This document shows, one piece after another, positions 51,367 through 58,999 of a stretch of 64,000 nucleotides of DNA. The position numbers and the translations under genes are program-made. The notes under the pieces are model-generated. The model ran no database searches and was not told where the DNA came from. It saw nothing but the letters and a program-made list of their open reading frames with translations. The stretch is from CAVQNQ01 sp964427655 (lineage in GTDB: Bacteria > Acidobacteriota > Terriglobia > Bryobacterales > Bryobacteraceae), in contig CAYRWE010000001.1 in the NCBI GenBank assembly GCA_964427655.1, forward strand, positions 45,289-109,288, in the 5' to 3' direction. The stretch's first letter is position 1. Every line of letters starts with the position of its first letter.

Positions 51367-51677
51367 GAAATTCGGCTTCTCCTTCCCTTACACTGCTCGC
51401 TGTTAAAATAAGAACAATTCAGTGCACGAATCGCGCCAAACACCGTTTATTCTTTAAAAACAATAACCTACAAGCGTTTAGTGACCCTCGAAGGATCCCG
51501 GGGTGAAAAAATTACCTGATGTACACTTTGTCCTGTCGATTGCAATATGTAAATTCGTTATACAACATACGTTGTTTGCCCACGTCTTCCCGAAATGGCC
51601 CTACACTAGCTTGGAGTCGGCTCAACAGGTGTATCGCGCCAATCGCCTTCAGTAGCGCGCGAGAACCCATCTAACCT
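51367..51677. other. AT-richer intergenic region between the LuxR-type gene and the FAD oxidoreductase
   Basis: These 311 bases contain a perfect palindrome ACAAC-ATAC-GTTGT (51562-51575), a possible operator, and a weak sigma-54-like sequence TGGCCCTACACTAGCT at 51596-51611 with GG and GC at the right distance but TAGC for TTGC. No gene is supported. Confidence 0.4.
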
Positions 51678-53300
51678 ATGCCAAACCGTACTGCAATCAT
51701 CGTCGGCGCCGGGCCGGCCGGACTGACGGCCGCTTTCGAAATGCTGTCCCGCACCGATATCCAGCCCGTGGTACTCGAAATGAGCGAATACATGGGCGGC
51801 ATCTCGCGGACCGTGAACTATAAGGGCAACCGCATCGATATCGGCGGTCATCGCTTCTTCTCCAAATCCGATCGCGTCATGCAATGGTGGCTGGATTTTA
51901 TGCCCCTCGATGAGGCTGCCGATGCCGGCGCCGAGATCGCCTATCAGGGCCAGCGTCGCACCCTTACGGCGGCGCCCGTGGCATCCGGCTCCCAGCGCTC
52001 CGATGCGGTCATGCTGGTGCGCACGCGCCTTTCCCGCATCTATTTCATGCGGCGCTTCTTCACCTATCCCATTTCGCTGAGCGTCGAGACCATCCGCAAC
52101 CTGGGAATCCCGCGCACCATCGGTATTGGGTTCAGCTATCTGCGCAGCGCGCTGTTCCCCATACGCCCCGAAAAGAACCTCGAGGATTTCTTCATCAACC
52201 GCTTCGGCCGCCGCCTGTACCTGACCTTCTTCAAGTCCTATACCGAGAAGGTGTGGGGCGTGCCCTGCGACCAGATCAGCCCGGAATGGGGCGCACAGCG
52301 CGTGAAGGGCCTCTCGATTTACAAGACCCTGCTCCATCTGGCCCGCAAGATGGCGCCCTCCCGGCGCACGGAGATCTCCCAGAAGGACGTCGAAACCTCG
52401 CTCATCGAACGATTCATGTATCCCAAGTACGGCCCCGGCCAGATGTGGGAGGAAGTGGCCCGGCGCGTCACCGCCGAGGGCGGCCGCATTCTCACCGGCT
52501 GGCGCGTGGAACGCATGGAACAGCGCGACAATCGCCGCATCGAAGCCCTCTGGGCCGTCAACAACCAGACCGGCGAGCGCCGCCGCTTCGCGGGCGATTT
52601 CTTCTTTTCCACCATGCCGGTCAAAGAGCTGATCGGCTCGCTCGACCCGGCCCCTCCCGCCAATGTCCGGGAAGTTGCCGATGGGCTTATGTATCGCGAT
52701 TTCCTCACCGTGGGCCTGCTGTGCAAACGCCTGCGCATTCGCGACCCCAAGGACGGCGCGACCGTGAAGGATAACTGGATCTACATCCAGGAGCCGGACG
52801 TGCAGGTCGGCCGCTTGCAGATCTTCAACAACTGGAGCCCCTTCATGGTGGCCGACCCCGATACGGTCTGGATCGGGCTCGAGTATTTCTGCAACGACAC
52901 CGACGGGTTGTGGAACAAATCCGAGGCCGAGCTGATCGCGCTGGCCAAGGCCGAGATGGTCAAGATCCGCGTCTTAACTTCGGAAGAAGACGTTCTGGAT
53001 GCCACCGTGATTCGCATGCCCAAGGCCTACCCGGCCTACTTTGGCGCCTACGAGCGCTTCCCCGAAATCATCAGCTACGCCGATGGCTTGGAAAACCTCT
53101 TCCTGGTGGGGCGCAACGGCATGCACCGCTACAACAATCAGGATCACTCCATGCTGACCGCCATGACCGCCGTGGACAACATCATGTCCGGCGTGCGCAG
53201 CCGCGACAACCTCTGGGAATTGAACACCGAGCAGGATTACCACGAAGAGAAGAAAGAGGCGCCGGCCAGCGAGGGCACTCCCTCCCTGGCGGCCAGCTAA
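51678..53300 (+). CDS. NAD(P)/FAD-dependent oxidoreductase, UDP-galactopyranose-mutase-like fold
   Basis: The 540-residue protein has an N-terminal FAD-binding GxGxxG (VGAGPAGLTAAF, residues 9-20), the GGISRT and DIGGHRFFSKSD segments of the amine-oxidase/protoporphyrinogen-oxidase superfamily, and FKSYTEKVWG, seen in UDP-galactopyranose-mutase-like proteins. Such proteins recur in polysaccharide loci, where they may isomerise or oxidise a nucleotide sugar or lipid. The C-terminal 30 residues are charged. The convergent tauE gene is 22 bases away. Confidence 0.8.
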   Translation: MPNRTAIIVGAGPAGLTAAFEMLSRTDIQPVVLEMSEYMGGISRTVNYKGNRIDIGGHRFFSKSDRVMQWWLDFMPLDEAADAGAEIAYQGQRRTLTAAPVASGSQRSDAVMLVRTRLSRIYFMRRFFTYPISLSVETIRNLGIPRTIGIGFSYLRSALFPIRPEKNLEDFFINRFGRRLYLTFFKSYTEKVWGVPCDQISPEWGAQRVKGLSIYKTLLHLARKMAPSRRTEISQKDVETSLIERFMYPKYGPGQMWEEVARRVTAEGGRILTGWRVERMEQRDNRRIEALWAVNNQTGERRRFAGDFFFSTMPVKELIGSLDPAPPANVREVADGLMYRDFLTVGLLCKRLRIRDPKDGATVKDNWIYIQEPDVQVGRLQIFNNWSPFMVADPDTVWIGLEYFCNDTDGLWNKSEAELIALAKAEMVKIRVLTSEEDVLDATVIRMPKAYPAYFGAYERFPEIISYADGLENLFLVGRNGMHRYNNQDHSMLTAMTAVDNIMSGVRSRDNLWELNTEQDYHEEKKEAPASEGTPSLAAS

Positions 53301-53314
53301 TCCGGGCGCCCGGA
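53301..53314. terminator. GC-rich palindrome between convergent genes
   Basis: TCCGGGCGCCCGGA is a perfect palindrome starting just after the TAA of the oxidoreductase and 9 bases before the end of the convergent tauE gene. It could form a hairpin in both transcripts, but there is no T-run, so terminator function is only possible. Confidence 0.3.
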
Positions 53315-53322
53315 TCCGGCCG

Positions 53323-54093
53323 TCACAGCATCTGATAGCCGGTCCATAACAATATCGCCGCCAGGCCAATCCGCAACGGCCGCGCCGGAACCAGGGGAGC
53401 CAGGCGGCTGCCAAGCAATACGCCCGGAATCGATCCCGCCAGCAGCACCGGCACCAGGTTCCATTCCACTCCGCCCGAGATCCCGTGCACCAGCCCGGTG
53501 ACGGATACCAGGATGGCCGCGTGAAACACGTCCGTGCCCACCACCTTGGATGTCTTGGACGGATAGAGCAGCATCAGGAAGGGCGCCATGAGCGAGCCGC
53601 TCCCCACTGAAGTGGCGCCCACGCAGAAGCCCACCACCCAGCCCCATATCACCGTGCCTCTCTCGTAGAGAAACCGGCCGCCGGGACGCTCCGCCGTCCC
53701 CTTGCGGAGGAGCACCAGTATGCGCGCCAGCAGGATGGCCGCTACGGCGATCAACAGCACCCCGATGGCAGTGCGCACATAATGTTCCGCGTTATGCGTG
53801 ACGTGCGGCAGCAGGACTACCACCAGCGACCCCATCAGCCCGCCCGGCACGCTGCCCAGCGACAGTTTGCGCACCACCGGCAGATCCACCGTACCCTGGC
53901 GCAGGTGCACCCACGCACCGACAATCTTGGTGATCGCGCCGTACACCAGGTCCGTGCCCACGGCCATCACCGGCCGGACGCCCAGCACCAGGATCAGAAA
54001 TGGCGCCATCAGCGCGGCGCCGCCCATGCTAGTGATGCCGATCAGGATCCCCACCGCGAAGCTCATCAGCAGCAGCGGAAGGTGCGCGCTCAC
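53323..54093 (-). CDS. TauE/SafE-family sulfite/sulfate-type anion exporter
   Basis: The 256-residue membrane protein has about eight helices in two related halves, each with the family glycine/alanine motif (LIGITSMGGAALMAPFL and CVGATSVGSGSLMAPFL). TauE/SafE proteins move sulfite, sulfoacetate or related sulfur compounds. GTG 54093 overlaps the cysN stop as GTGA, so the gene is coupled to the sulfate-activation genes; a much longer upstream reading is only an out-of-frame shadow of cysN. Confidence 0.82.
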   Translation of the reverse strand: MSAHLPLLLMSFAVGILIGITSMGGAALMAPFLILVLGVRPVMAVGTDLVYGAITKIVGAWVHLRQGTVDLPVVRKLSLGSVPGGLMGSLVVVLLPHVTHNAEHYVRTAIGVLLIAVAAILLARILVLLRKGTAERPGGRFLYERGTVIWGWVVGFCVGATSVGSGSLMAPFLMLLYPSKTSKVVGTDVFHAAILVSVTGLVHGISGGVEWNLVPVLLAGSIPGVLLGSRLAPLVPARPLRIGLAAILLWTGYQML

Positions 54094-55805
54094 TCGGGAC
54101 TCCCCGATCCGGGAAGGAATCCGCGCTCTTCGAGCAGGCGGAGCGCCGCGCCGGCTCCCTCCGGCGCATCCTCGACAAAGCTCTTGCGCCCCACTGCCTC
54201 GCGCGTGCGCTCGCGCAATTCCGCGTCCCCCGCCCCGTAAATTAGGGCGATCACCCCAGCCTCGTTCAGTTCCCGCGCGATCTCCGCCGCTCCGGCCGCG
54301 GCCGCGAAGGCGTGCACCCGGCAGCCCGCGTCGAACAGCGCGCGCTCCAATCCATAGGCTGTCTCGGCCGCCGCCAGCCAGACCGTCGCCGCCCGATGCC
54401 CCGCCCTGGCCTGCTGCTCCGCCGCCGTGATGTGCCGCGCGGGGGCTTTCGGCAGCCGCTCCTCCCGCCCCGTCATGCCCGGCTCGCGCCCGGTGATCAT
54501 GCCCGCCGCCACCGTGGCGTTGCTCATGGGGTCGATCAGGATGAAGCTGCCGGTGGCGCGGTTGCGCCGGTACGGGTCGTAGAACAGCGGCTTGCGCGTT
54601 TCGACCACCACCGCGCCCATGTCGTTCAGCCCCAGCGTGGCGGATGGCTCCTTCTCCAGGCTGTCGATATTCACCCGGTAGCGCACGGCCGACACGGTGG
54701 CCCGCACCGTCTGCGTGGTGTGTTTGAGCAGGTAGTCGCGCCCCGGTTCCAGCGGCTCGTCCCGCATCCAGACCATGCGCGCGTCGAACTTGCGCGCCAC
54801 GCGCGGAGGGTGCGAGGGCGGCGCCAGCATATCGCCCCGGCCAATATCGAGCGGGTCTTCGAGCACCAGCGCCACCGACATGGGTGGGAACGCCTCGCTC
54901 AGTTCGCCATCGTACGTCACGATCGAACGCACCCGCGTGGTGCGCCCCGAAGGCAGCGCCATGACCGCGTCGCCCGGCCGGACCACCCCCGAGGCCACCT
55001 GCCCCGCGTATCCCCGGAACTGCGCGTCCGGCCGCATCGCCAGTTGCACCGGAAAGCGGAACTCCGTCATGTTGCGGTCGCTCGCGATATGCACCGTCTC
55101 CAGGTAGTGCAGCAGGCTGGAATCGCCGAACCACGGCATGCGCGCGCTCTTCTTCACCACGTTGTCCCCGTGGAGCGCGCTGATGGGAATGAAGTGGAGG
55201 TCGGGCGCCTGCAGCCGTGCCGCGTAGGCGGTGAACTCGGCCCGTATGCTTTCGAAGGCCGCCTCGCTGTAATCCACCAGGTCCATCTTGTTCACCGCCA
55301 CCACGATGTGCTGAATGCCCACCAGCGACGCGATGAACGCGTGCCGGCGCGATTGCGGCAGCACCCCCAGGCGCGCATCCACCAGGATGATCGCCAGGTT
55401 CGCCGTGGAAGCGCCCGTAGCCATGTTGCGCGTATACTGCACGTGGCCGGGCGTATCGGCGATGATGAACTTCCGCCGCGGCGTCGAGAAGTAGCGGTAC
55501 GCTACGTCGATGGTGATGCCCTGTTCCCGTTCCGCGCGCAGTCCATCGGTCAGCAGCGCCAGGTCCACTGCGCCCGCGTCTCCGTTTTCCGAGGGCCGCC
55601 GCGCCGCCGCGATCTGGTCTTCGTAGGCCCCGCTGGAATCGTACAGCAGGCGGCCGATCAGCGTCGATTTGCCGTCGTCCACGCTGCCGGCGGTGGTGAG
55701 GCGCAGCAGGTCCGTCTCGGCGTCCCGGCGGATGAAGGCCTCGATCGCGGCCGTCTCCGCGTGGCCTGTCGCATCCGTGTAGCTCATCGCGTCCGCGCGG
55801 CCCAT
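54090..55805 (-). CDS. cysN: sulfate adenylyltransferase subunit 1 (CysN) with a degenerate APS-kinase-like tail
   Basis: The 571-residue protein has an EF-Tu-type GTPase domain with P-loop GSVDDGKST, DTPGH and NKMD, followed by beta-barrel domains ending near ATGSFILIDPMSN. It drives ATP sulfurylase with the CysD subunit. The last 120 residues align with CysC, the APS kinase of CysNC fusions (ATVWLAAAETAYGLERALFDAG), but the kinase P-loop GxxGxGKST between the first strand and helix is absent and most of the kinase core is shortened, so PAPS formation by this domain is unlikely. ATG 55805 overlaps the cysD stop by one base. Confidence 0.9.
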   Translation of the reverse strand: MGRADAMSYTDATGHAETAAIEAFIRRDAETDLLRLTTAGSVDDGKSTLIGRLLYDSSGAYEDQIAAARRPSENGDAGAVDLALLTDGLRAEREQGITIDVAYRYFSTPRRKFIIADTPGHVQYTRNMATGASTANLAIILVDARLGVLPQSRRHAFIASLVGIQHIVVAVNKMDLVDYSEAAFESIRAEFTAYAARLQAPDLHFIPISALHGDNVVKKSARMPWFGDSSLLHYLETVHIASDRNMTEFRFPVQLAMRPDAQFRGYAGQVASGVVRPGDAVMALPSGRTTRVRSIVTYDGELSEAFPPMSVALVLEDPLDIGRGDMLAPPSHPPRVARKFDARMVWMRDEPLEPGRDYLLKHTTQTVRATVSAVRYRVNIDSLEKEPSATLGLNDMGAVVVETRKPLFYDPYRRNRATGSFILIDPMSNATVAAGMITGREPGMTGREERLPKAPARHITAAEQQARAGHRAATVWLAAAETAYGLERALFDAGCRVHAFAAAAGAAEIARELNEAGVIALIYGAGDAELRERTREAVGRKSFVEDAPEGAGAALRLLEERGFLPGSGSPE

Positions 55806-56710
55806 CAGAAGTAGCCCTCGCGCTTCTTCAGCTCCATCGAGCCATCCTGGTCGTGATCGATCGCCCGATTCTCGCGCTCCGAACGGCGGAACAGCAGCAT
55901 CTCTTCGACGATCTTGGGCGCCGTATCGGCCCGCGAGCGGATGGCTCCGGTGCAGTGCGTGCAGCCCAGCGAACGCATGCGCGACCAGATCGCGCGCGGC
56001 CGCTCCCCGGGCAGCAGGGGCGTATCTTCGTAATACGGCAGCAGCGTTTCGCCGCGCACCAGCATCTCCCGCTCCCGCGCGAAGTACAGCGGCACCACCG
56101 GAATGTTCTCCAGGTGGATGTACTGCCAGATATCCAGCTCCGTCCAATTGGAAAGCGGGAACACGCGGATGCTCTCCCCTTTGTCCACGCGCCCGTTGTA
56201 CAGGTTCCACAATTCCGGCCGCTGATTCTTGGGGTCCCACTGCCCGTACCGGTCGCGGAAGGAGAAGATTCTCTCCTTGGCCCGCGAGCGCTCTTCGTCC
56301 CGTCGCGCGCCGCCGAACGCGGCGTCGAAGCCGCCCTCCTCCAAAGCATCTAATAGGGCCCGTGTTTTCAAAACAGCGCAGCACTTTTGCGTTCCCAGGC
56401 GAAACGGGCTGGCGCCCTCCTCGATGGCCGCGCGGTTGGTGTGCACAATCAGCCGGGCCCCGATCTCGCGCGCGAAGCGATCGCGGAACTCGATCATCTC
56501 CGGAAACTTGTAGGTGGTGTCGATATGCAGCAGCGGAAACGGCAGCCTGCCCGGATGGAACGCCTTCTGCGCCAGCCGCACCATCGCCGAAGAGTCCTTG
56601 CCGATGGAATAAAGCATCACGGGACGCTCGAACTCGGCCACCACTTCCCGCAGGACGTGAATGCTCTCCGCTTCGAGGGCGCGCAAATGAGAAAGTATCA
56701 GACCCCTCAC
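55805..56710 (-). CDS. cysD: sulfate adenylyltransferase subunit 2 (CysD)
   Basis: The 301-residue PP-loop enzyme has the SIGKDSSAM ATP motif, FPLLHIDTTYKFPEM, GTQKCCAVLKT, GARRDEERSRAKER and the C-terminal LGCTHCTGAI of CysD. With CysN it forms adenosine 5'-phosphosulfate from sulfate and ATP. The operon cysD-cysN-tauE stands inside the exopolysaccharide locus without cysH or other reduction genes, so the product may serve sulfation or general assimilation. The start is GTG 56710. Confidence 0.93.
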   Translation of the reverse strand: MRGLILSHLRALEAESIHVLREVVAEFERPVMLYSIGKDSSAMVRLAQKAFHPGRLPFPLLHIDTTYKFPEMIEFRDRFAREIGARLIVHTNRAAIEEGASPFRLGTQKCCAVLKTRALLDALEEGGFDAAFGGARRDEERSRAKERIFSFRDRYGQWDPKNQRPELWNLYNGRVDKGESIRVFPLSNWTELDIWQYIHLENIPVVPLYFAREREMLVRGETLLPYYEDTPLLPGERPRAIWSRMRSLGCTHCTGAIRSRADTAPKIVEEMLLFRRSERENRAIDHDQDGSMELKKREGYF

Positions 56711-56882
56711 GTTCAGGCTTTGAGATTAACAAATAGCCGGTCCGGCGGGGTACTCCGCAATCGCCGCACATCTGGAAACCGAACGGGAAAAAGAGCCATT
56801 CCCGGGCATCTCCCAGACCCATCGGCGCCCCGCAAGGCGCTGCAAACATAAGATATCGGGGAATCCGCTGGATACCTTTAGC

Positions 56883-56898
56883 TGGTCAAGGAATTGCC
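56883..56898 (+). promoter_or_regulatory. sigma-54 (-24/-12) promoter for the initiating sugar transferase gene
   Basis: TGGTCAAGGAATTGCC fits TGG-N8-TTGC and shares GGAATTGCC with the site at 41833. It lies 162 bases before ATG 57060, a longer leader than for the other genes. The remaining intergenic bases (56711-57059) hold the divergent cysD upstream region, in which I see no second promoter or gene. Confidence 0.55.
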
Positions 56899-57059
56899 CT
56901 AGTCAGGGTGGGCGAACGCGTGCCCCGGAGGTCCGCAGTTGGCGCGGAGATCAGTAGATCGATATCGTGAAATGCCGAATTATCTCCGGCCGGGCCCGGG
57001 TTATACACCGTTAGATACCGTGCCGTTTGGCCGCGCCGCCGAACGCGCTGTCGCCCGAC

Positions 57060-58466
57060 ATGATCCGGCTCTTTAACCAGTACGTATCTCCCAAGACGCT
57101 CCTGCTGGCGGGGCTTGAGACCATCCTTATCTCGCTGTCGCTGCTCTGCGCCGTCCGCCTGCGCTTCTGGAACGACGCTTCCGGATTCCACTCGTGCACC
57201 GGTATGCCGCGTTTCGCCTGGCAACTGCTGGTGGTGGTAGTGGTGTTTCAAGCCTGCTTTTATTTAAACGATCTCTACGGCCCCTCTCCCGACAGCTTTC
57301 GGGAAGACGAGGGCCTGCGTGTGGGACAGTCCCTCGGCGCGGCTTCGCTGTTGCTGGGTTTGCTCTATTGCCTGATTCCCGGTCTCCTGGTCGGCCATGG
57401 CGTGTTCTTCCTGAACATGCTTCTGGCCGGCGGCCTGGTGTTCCTTTCCCGCGCGGCCCTGGACCGCGTGTGGTCGGCCACCCCGGCGCAGAACATCGTC
57501 ATCCTGGGCGCCGGAGCCCTGGCCGCGATCGTGGCCCGCGAGATCGGCGCCCGTCACGACCTGAAGTGGAACCTGCTCGGATACATCGAGGATTCCTCCA
57601 CGGCATCCGGACAGACGCACGGGCTGCCCGGCCTGCCGCTGGTGGGCCAGTGGACCGATCTGGAAACGCTGGCGCTCGACCATCGCGTGGCGCGCATCAT
57701 CGTGGCCCTGGAGGACCGCCGCGGCATCCTGCCCACCGCCGCCCTGGTCAAGCTGCGCGTGCGCGGCGTAGTGGTCGAGGACGCCCACTCGGCCATCTCG
57801 GCCCTCACCGGCCGCGTCTGGCTGAGCACCGTGCGGCCGAGCTGGTTCGTCTTCTCCGACGGCTTTTACCGCTCTCCCCTCACCGGCCTCATCAAACGCG
57901 TAATCGACATCTGCTGCGGCGTGCTGGGGTTCTTTCTCTCGCTGCCCATCATGCTGGCGGTGGCCCTGGCGGTGAGGCTCGATTCGCCCGGCCCCGTGCT
58001 CTACCGCCAGCTCCGCGTCGGCTGGAAGGGCGACACGTTCGAAATTATCAAGTTCCGTTCCATGCACGTCGATGCCGAGCGCCGCAACGGCGCGCAGTGG
58101 GCCACCGTCAACGATCCGCGCATCACCCGCATCGGCAGGTTCCTGCGTAAGTTCCGTCTCGACGAGCTGCCTCAGTTCGTCAACGTGATCCGCGGCGATA
58201 TGAGCTTTGTGGGACCGCGCCCCGAGCGCCCTTCCTTCGTAGCCGCCCTGCGCGAGGAGATTCCGTACTACGACGAGCGCCATTCCGTGCGCCCCGGCCT
58301 GACCGGGTGGGCGCAGGTTCAGTATCCCTACGGCGGCAGCGTCATCGACGCCTATCGTAAGCTCGAGTACGATCTGTTCTATCTTAAGAACATGTCGCTG
58401 CTGTTCGATTGCGCCATTATCTTCCAGACCATCCGCATCGTGCTGGCCGGCGAGCACGGCCGCTAG
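57060..58466 (+). CDS. initiating undecaprenyl-phosphate sugar-1-phosphate transferase (EpsB/WcaJ type)
   Basis: The 468-residue protein has four N-terminal membrane helices, a cytoplasmic Rossmann-like region (NIVILGAGALAAIVAREIG) and a C-terminal bacterial sugar transferase domain (IKFRSMHVDAE, ITRIGRFLRKFRLDELPQFVNV, FVGPRPERP, RPGLTGWAQV). It loads the first sugar phosphate on undecaprenyl phosphate. The layout is that of the PEP-CTERM-associated transferase in exosortase loci. ATG 57060 is preferred over TTG 57027. Confidence 0.9.
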   Translation: MIRLFNQYVSPKTLLLAGLETILISLSLLCAVRLRFWNDASGFHSCTGMPRFAWQLLVVVVVFQACFYLNDLYGPSPDSFREDEGLRVGQSLGAASLLLGLLYCLIPGLLVGHGVFFLNMLLAGGLVFLSRAALDRVWSATPAQNIVILGAGALAAIVAREIGARHDLKWNLLGYIEDSSTASGQTHGLPGLPLVGQWTDLETLALDHRVARIIVALEDRRGILPTAALVKLRVRGVVVEDAHSAISALTGRVWLSTVRPSWFVFSDGFYRSPLTGLIKRVIDICCGVLGFFLSLPIMLAVALAVRLDSPGPVLYRQLRVGWKGDTFEIIKFRSMHVDAERRNGAQWATVNDPRITRIGRFLRKFRLDELPQFVNVIRGDMSFVGPRPERPSFVAALREEIPYYDERHSVRPGLTGWAQVQYPYGGSVIDAYRKLEYDLFYLKNMSLLFDCAIIFQTIRIVLAGEHGR

Positions 58467-58581
58467 CGTTCTTCCCCGCCGCGCGGTTCCCAAACCTTGG
58501 GCCGAAATCGCGATTTATGGCGTTCGATTCGTTCCCTTTCCGTTTTCGCCATGGAACTGCGCGACTTATTACGCCGCCGTT

Positions 58582-58597
58582 TGGCCGGGAAATTGCC
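58582..58597 (+). promoter_or_regulatory. sigma-54 (-24/-12) promoter for the small PEP-CTERM-like gene
   Basis: TGGCCGGGAAATTGCC fits TGG-N8-TTGC, 40 bases before GTG 58638. The palindrome AAATCGCGATTT at 58505-58516, about 66 bases upstream, is a candidate activator site. Confidence 0.6.
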
Positions 58598-58637
58598 CTT
58601 CTACCTCTCGGTTTACTATCGGTAAACAGGGGGCGGA

Positions 58638-58931
58638 GTGCGAAGAATCGCTCAAATGATTTTGGTTGTCGCAGTTCTGACGGGTGGGGCCTTCACCGCC
58701 CAGCTATGGATCGCGCCCGCCAAAGCATCGCCGGGCTTTCTCGGCGCCCTTCAAATCGGCGATTTAGCGATGTCCGAGCCGGTAGGCATCATGCTGGCCA
58801 GCGCGCTGCTGTTCGGCTCTACCACGCTTTTGCGCCGGCGCCGCGCCAATCGCCAGGCTTCGCTCCGGATCGTCCCGCGGCCCACGTGGATACTGCCCGA
58901 GACCGGCGGAAAAATAAACGAGGCCGTCTGA
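58638..58931 (+). CDS. small protein with a PEP-CTERM-like sorting motif
   Basis: The 97-residue protein has an N-terminal hydrophobic signal (MILVVAVLTGGAFTAQLW), a short middle, and then SEP (46-48), a hydrophobic helix of about 17 residues (VGIMLASALLFGSTTLL) and RRRR (66-69). EP-helix-arginine cluster is the architecture of PEP-CTERM exosortase substrates. Two points are unusual: the motif reads SEP rather than PEP, and about 28 residues follow the arginines, whereas sorting signals normally end there. GTG 58638 has GGGGGCGGA upstream and its own sigma-54 promoter. Function unknown; it may be a processed structural component. Confidence 0.6.
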   Translation: MRRIAQMILVVAVLTGGAFTAQLWIAPAKASPGFLGALQIGDLAMSEPVGIMLASALLFGSTTLLRRRRANRQASLRIVPRPTWILPETGGKINEAV

Positions 58932-58955
58932 TTTCGCGACTCGCTTCTTCTTGTT

Positions 58956-58971
58956 TGGCAGTGACGTTGCT
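58956..58971 (+). promoter_or_regulatory. sigma-54 (-24/-12) promoter for the MPN-like/TonB-C gene
   Basis: TGGCAGTGACGTTGCT is the closest match in the window to the consensus TGGCAC-N5-TTGCW. It lies 28 bases before ATG 59000, so the leader is short. Confidence 0.65.
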
Positions 58972-58999
58972 CCTCTCTCTTGTATAGAGGCATCTCCGC

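Noticed and set aside
51596..51611. TGGCCCTACACTAGCT as another sigma-54 promoter
   Set aside because: The GG and GC spacing fits, but the -12 box reads TAGC, so it was left out of the regulon set.
54094..55134. N-terminal extension of the TauE/SafE-like protein by about 350 residues
   Set aside because: The extension is an out-of-frame reading of cysN; the GTGA overlap gives a normal family start at 54093.
36521..56740. Identical 14-base string CCGGCTATTTGTTA at 36521-36534 and, inverted, near 56726-56740
   Set aside because: A shared 14-mer is expected by chance in 64 kb when both strands are compared, and one copy spans the end of the kinase gene.
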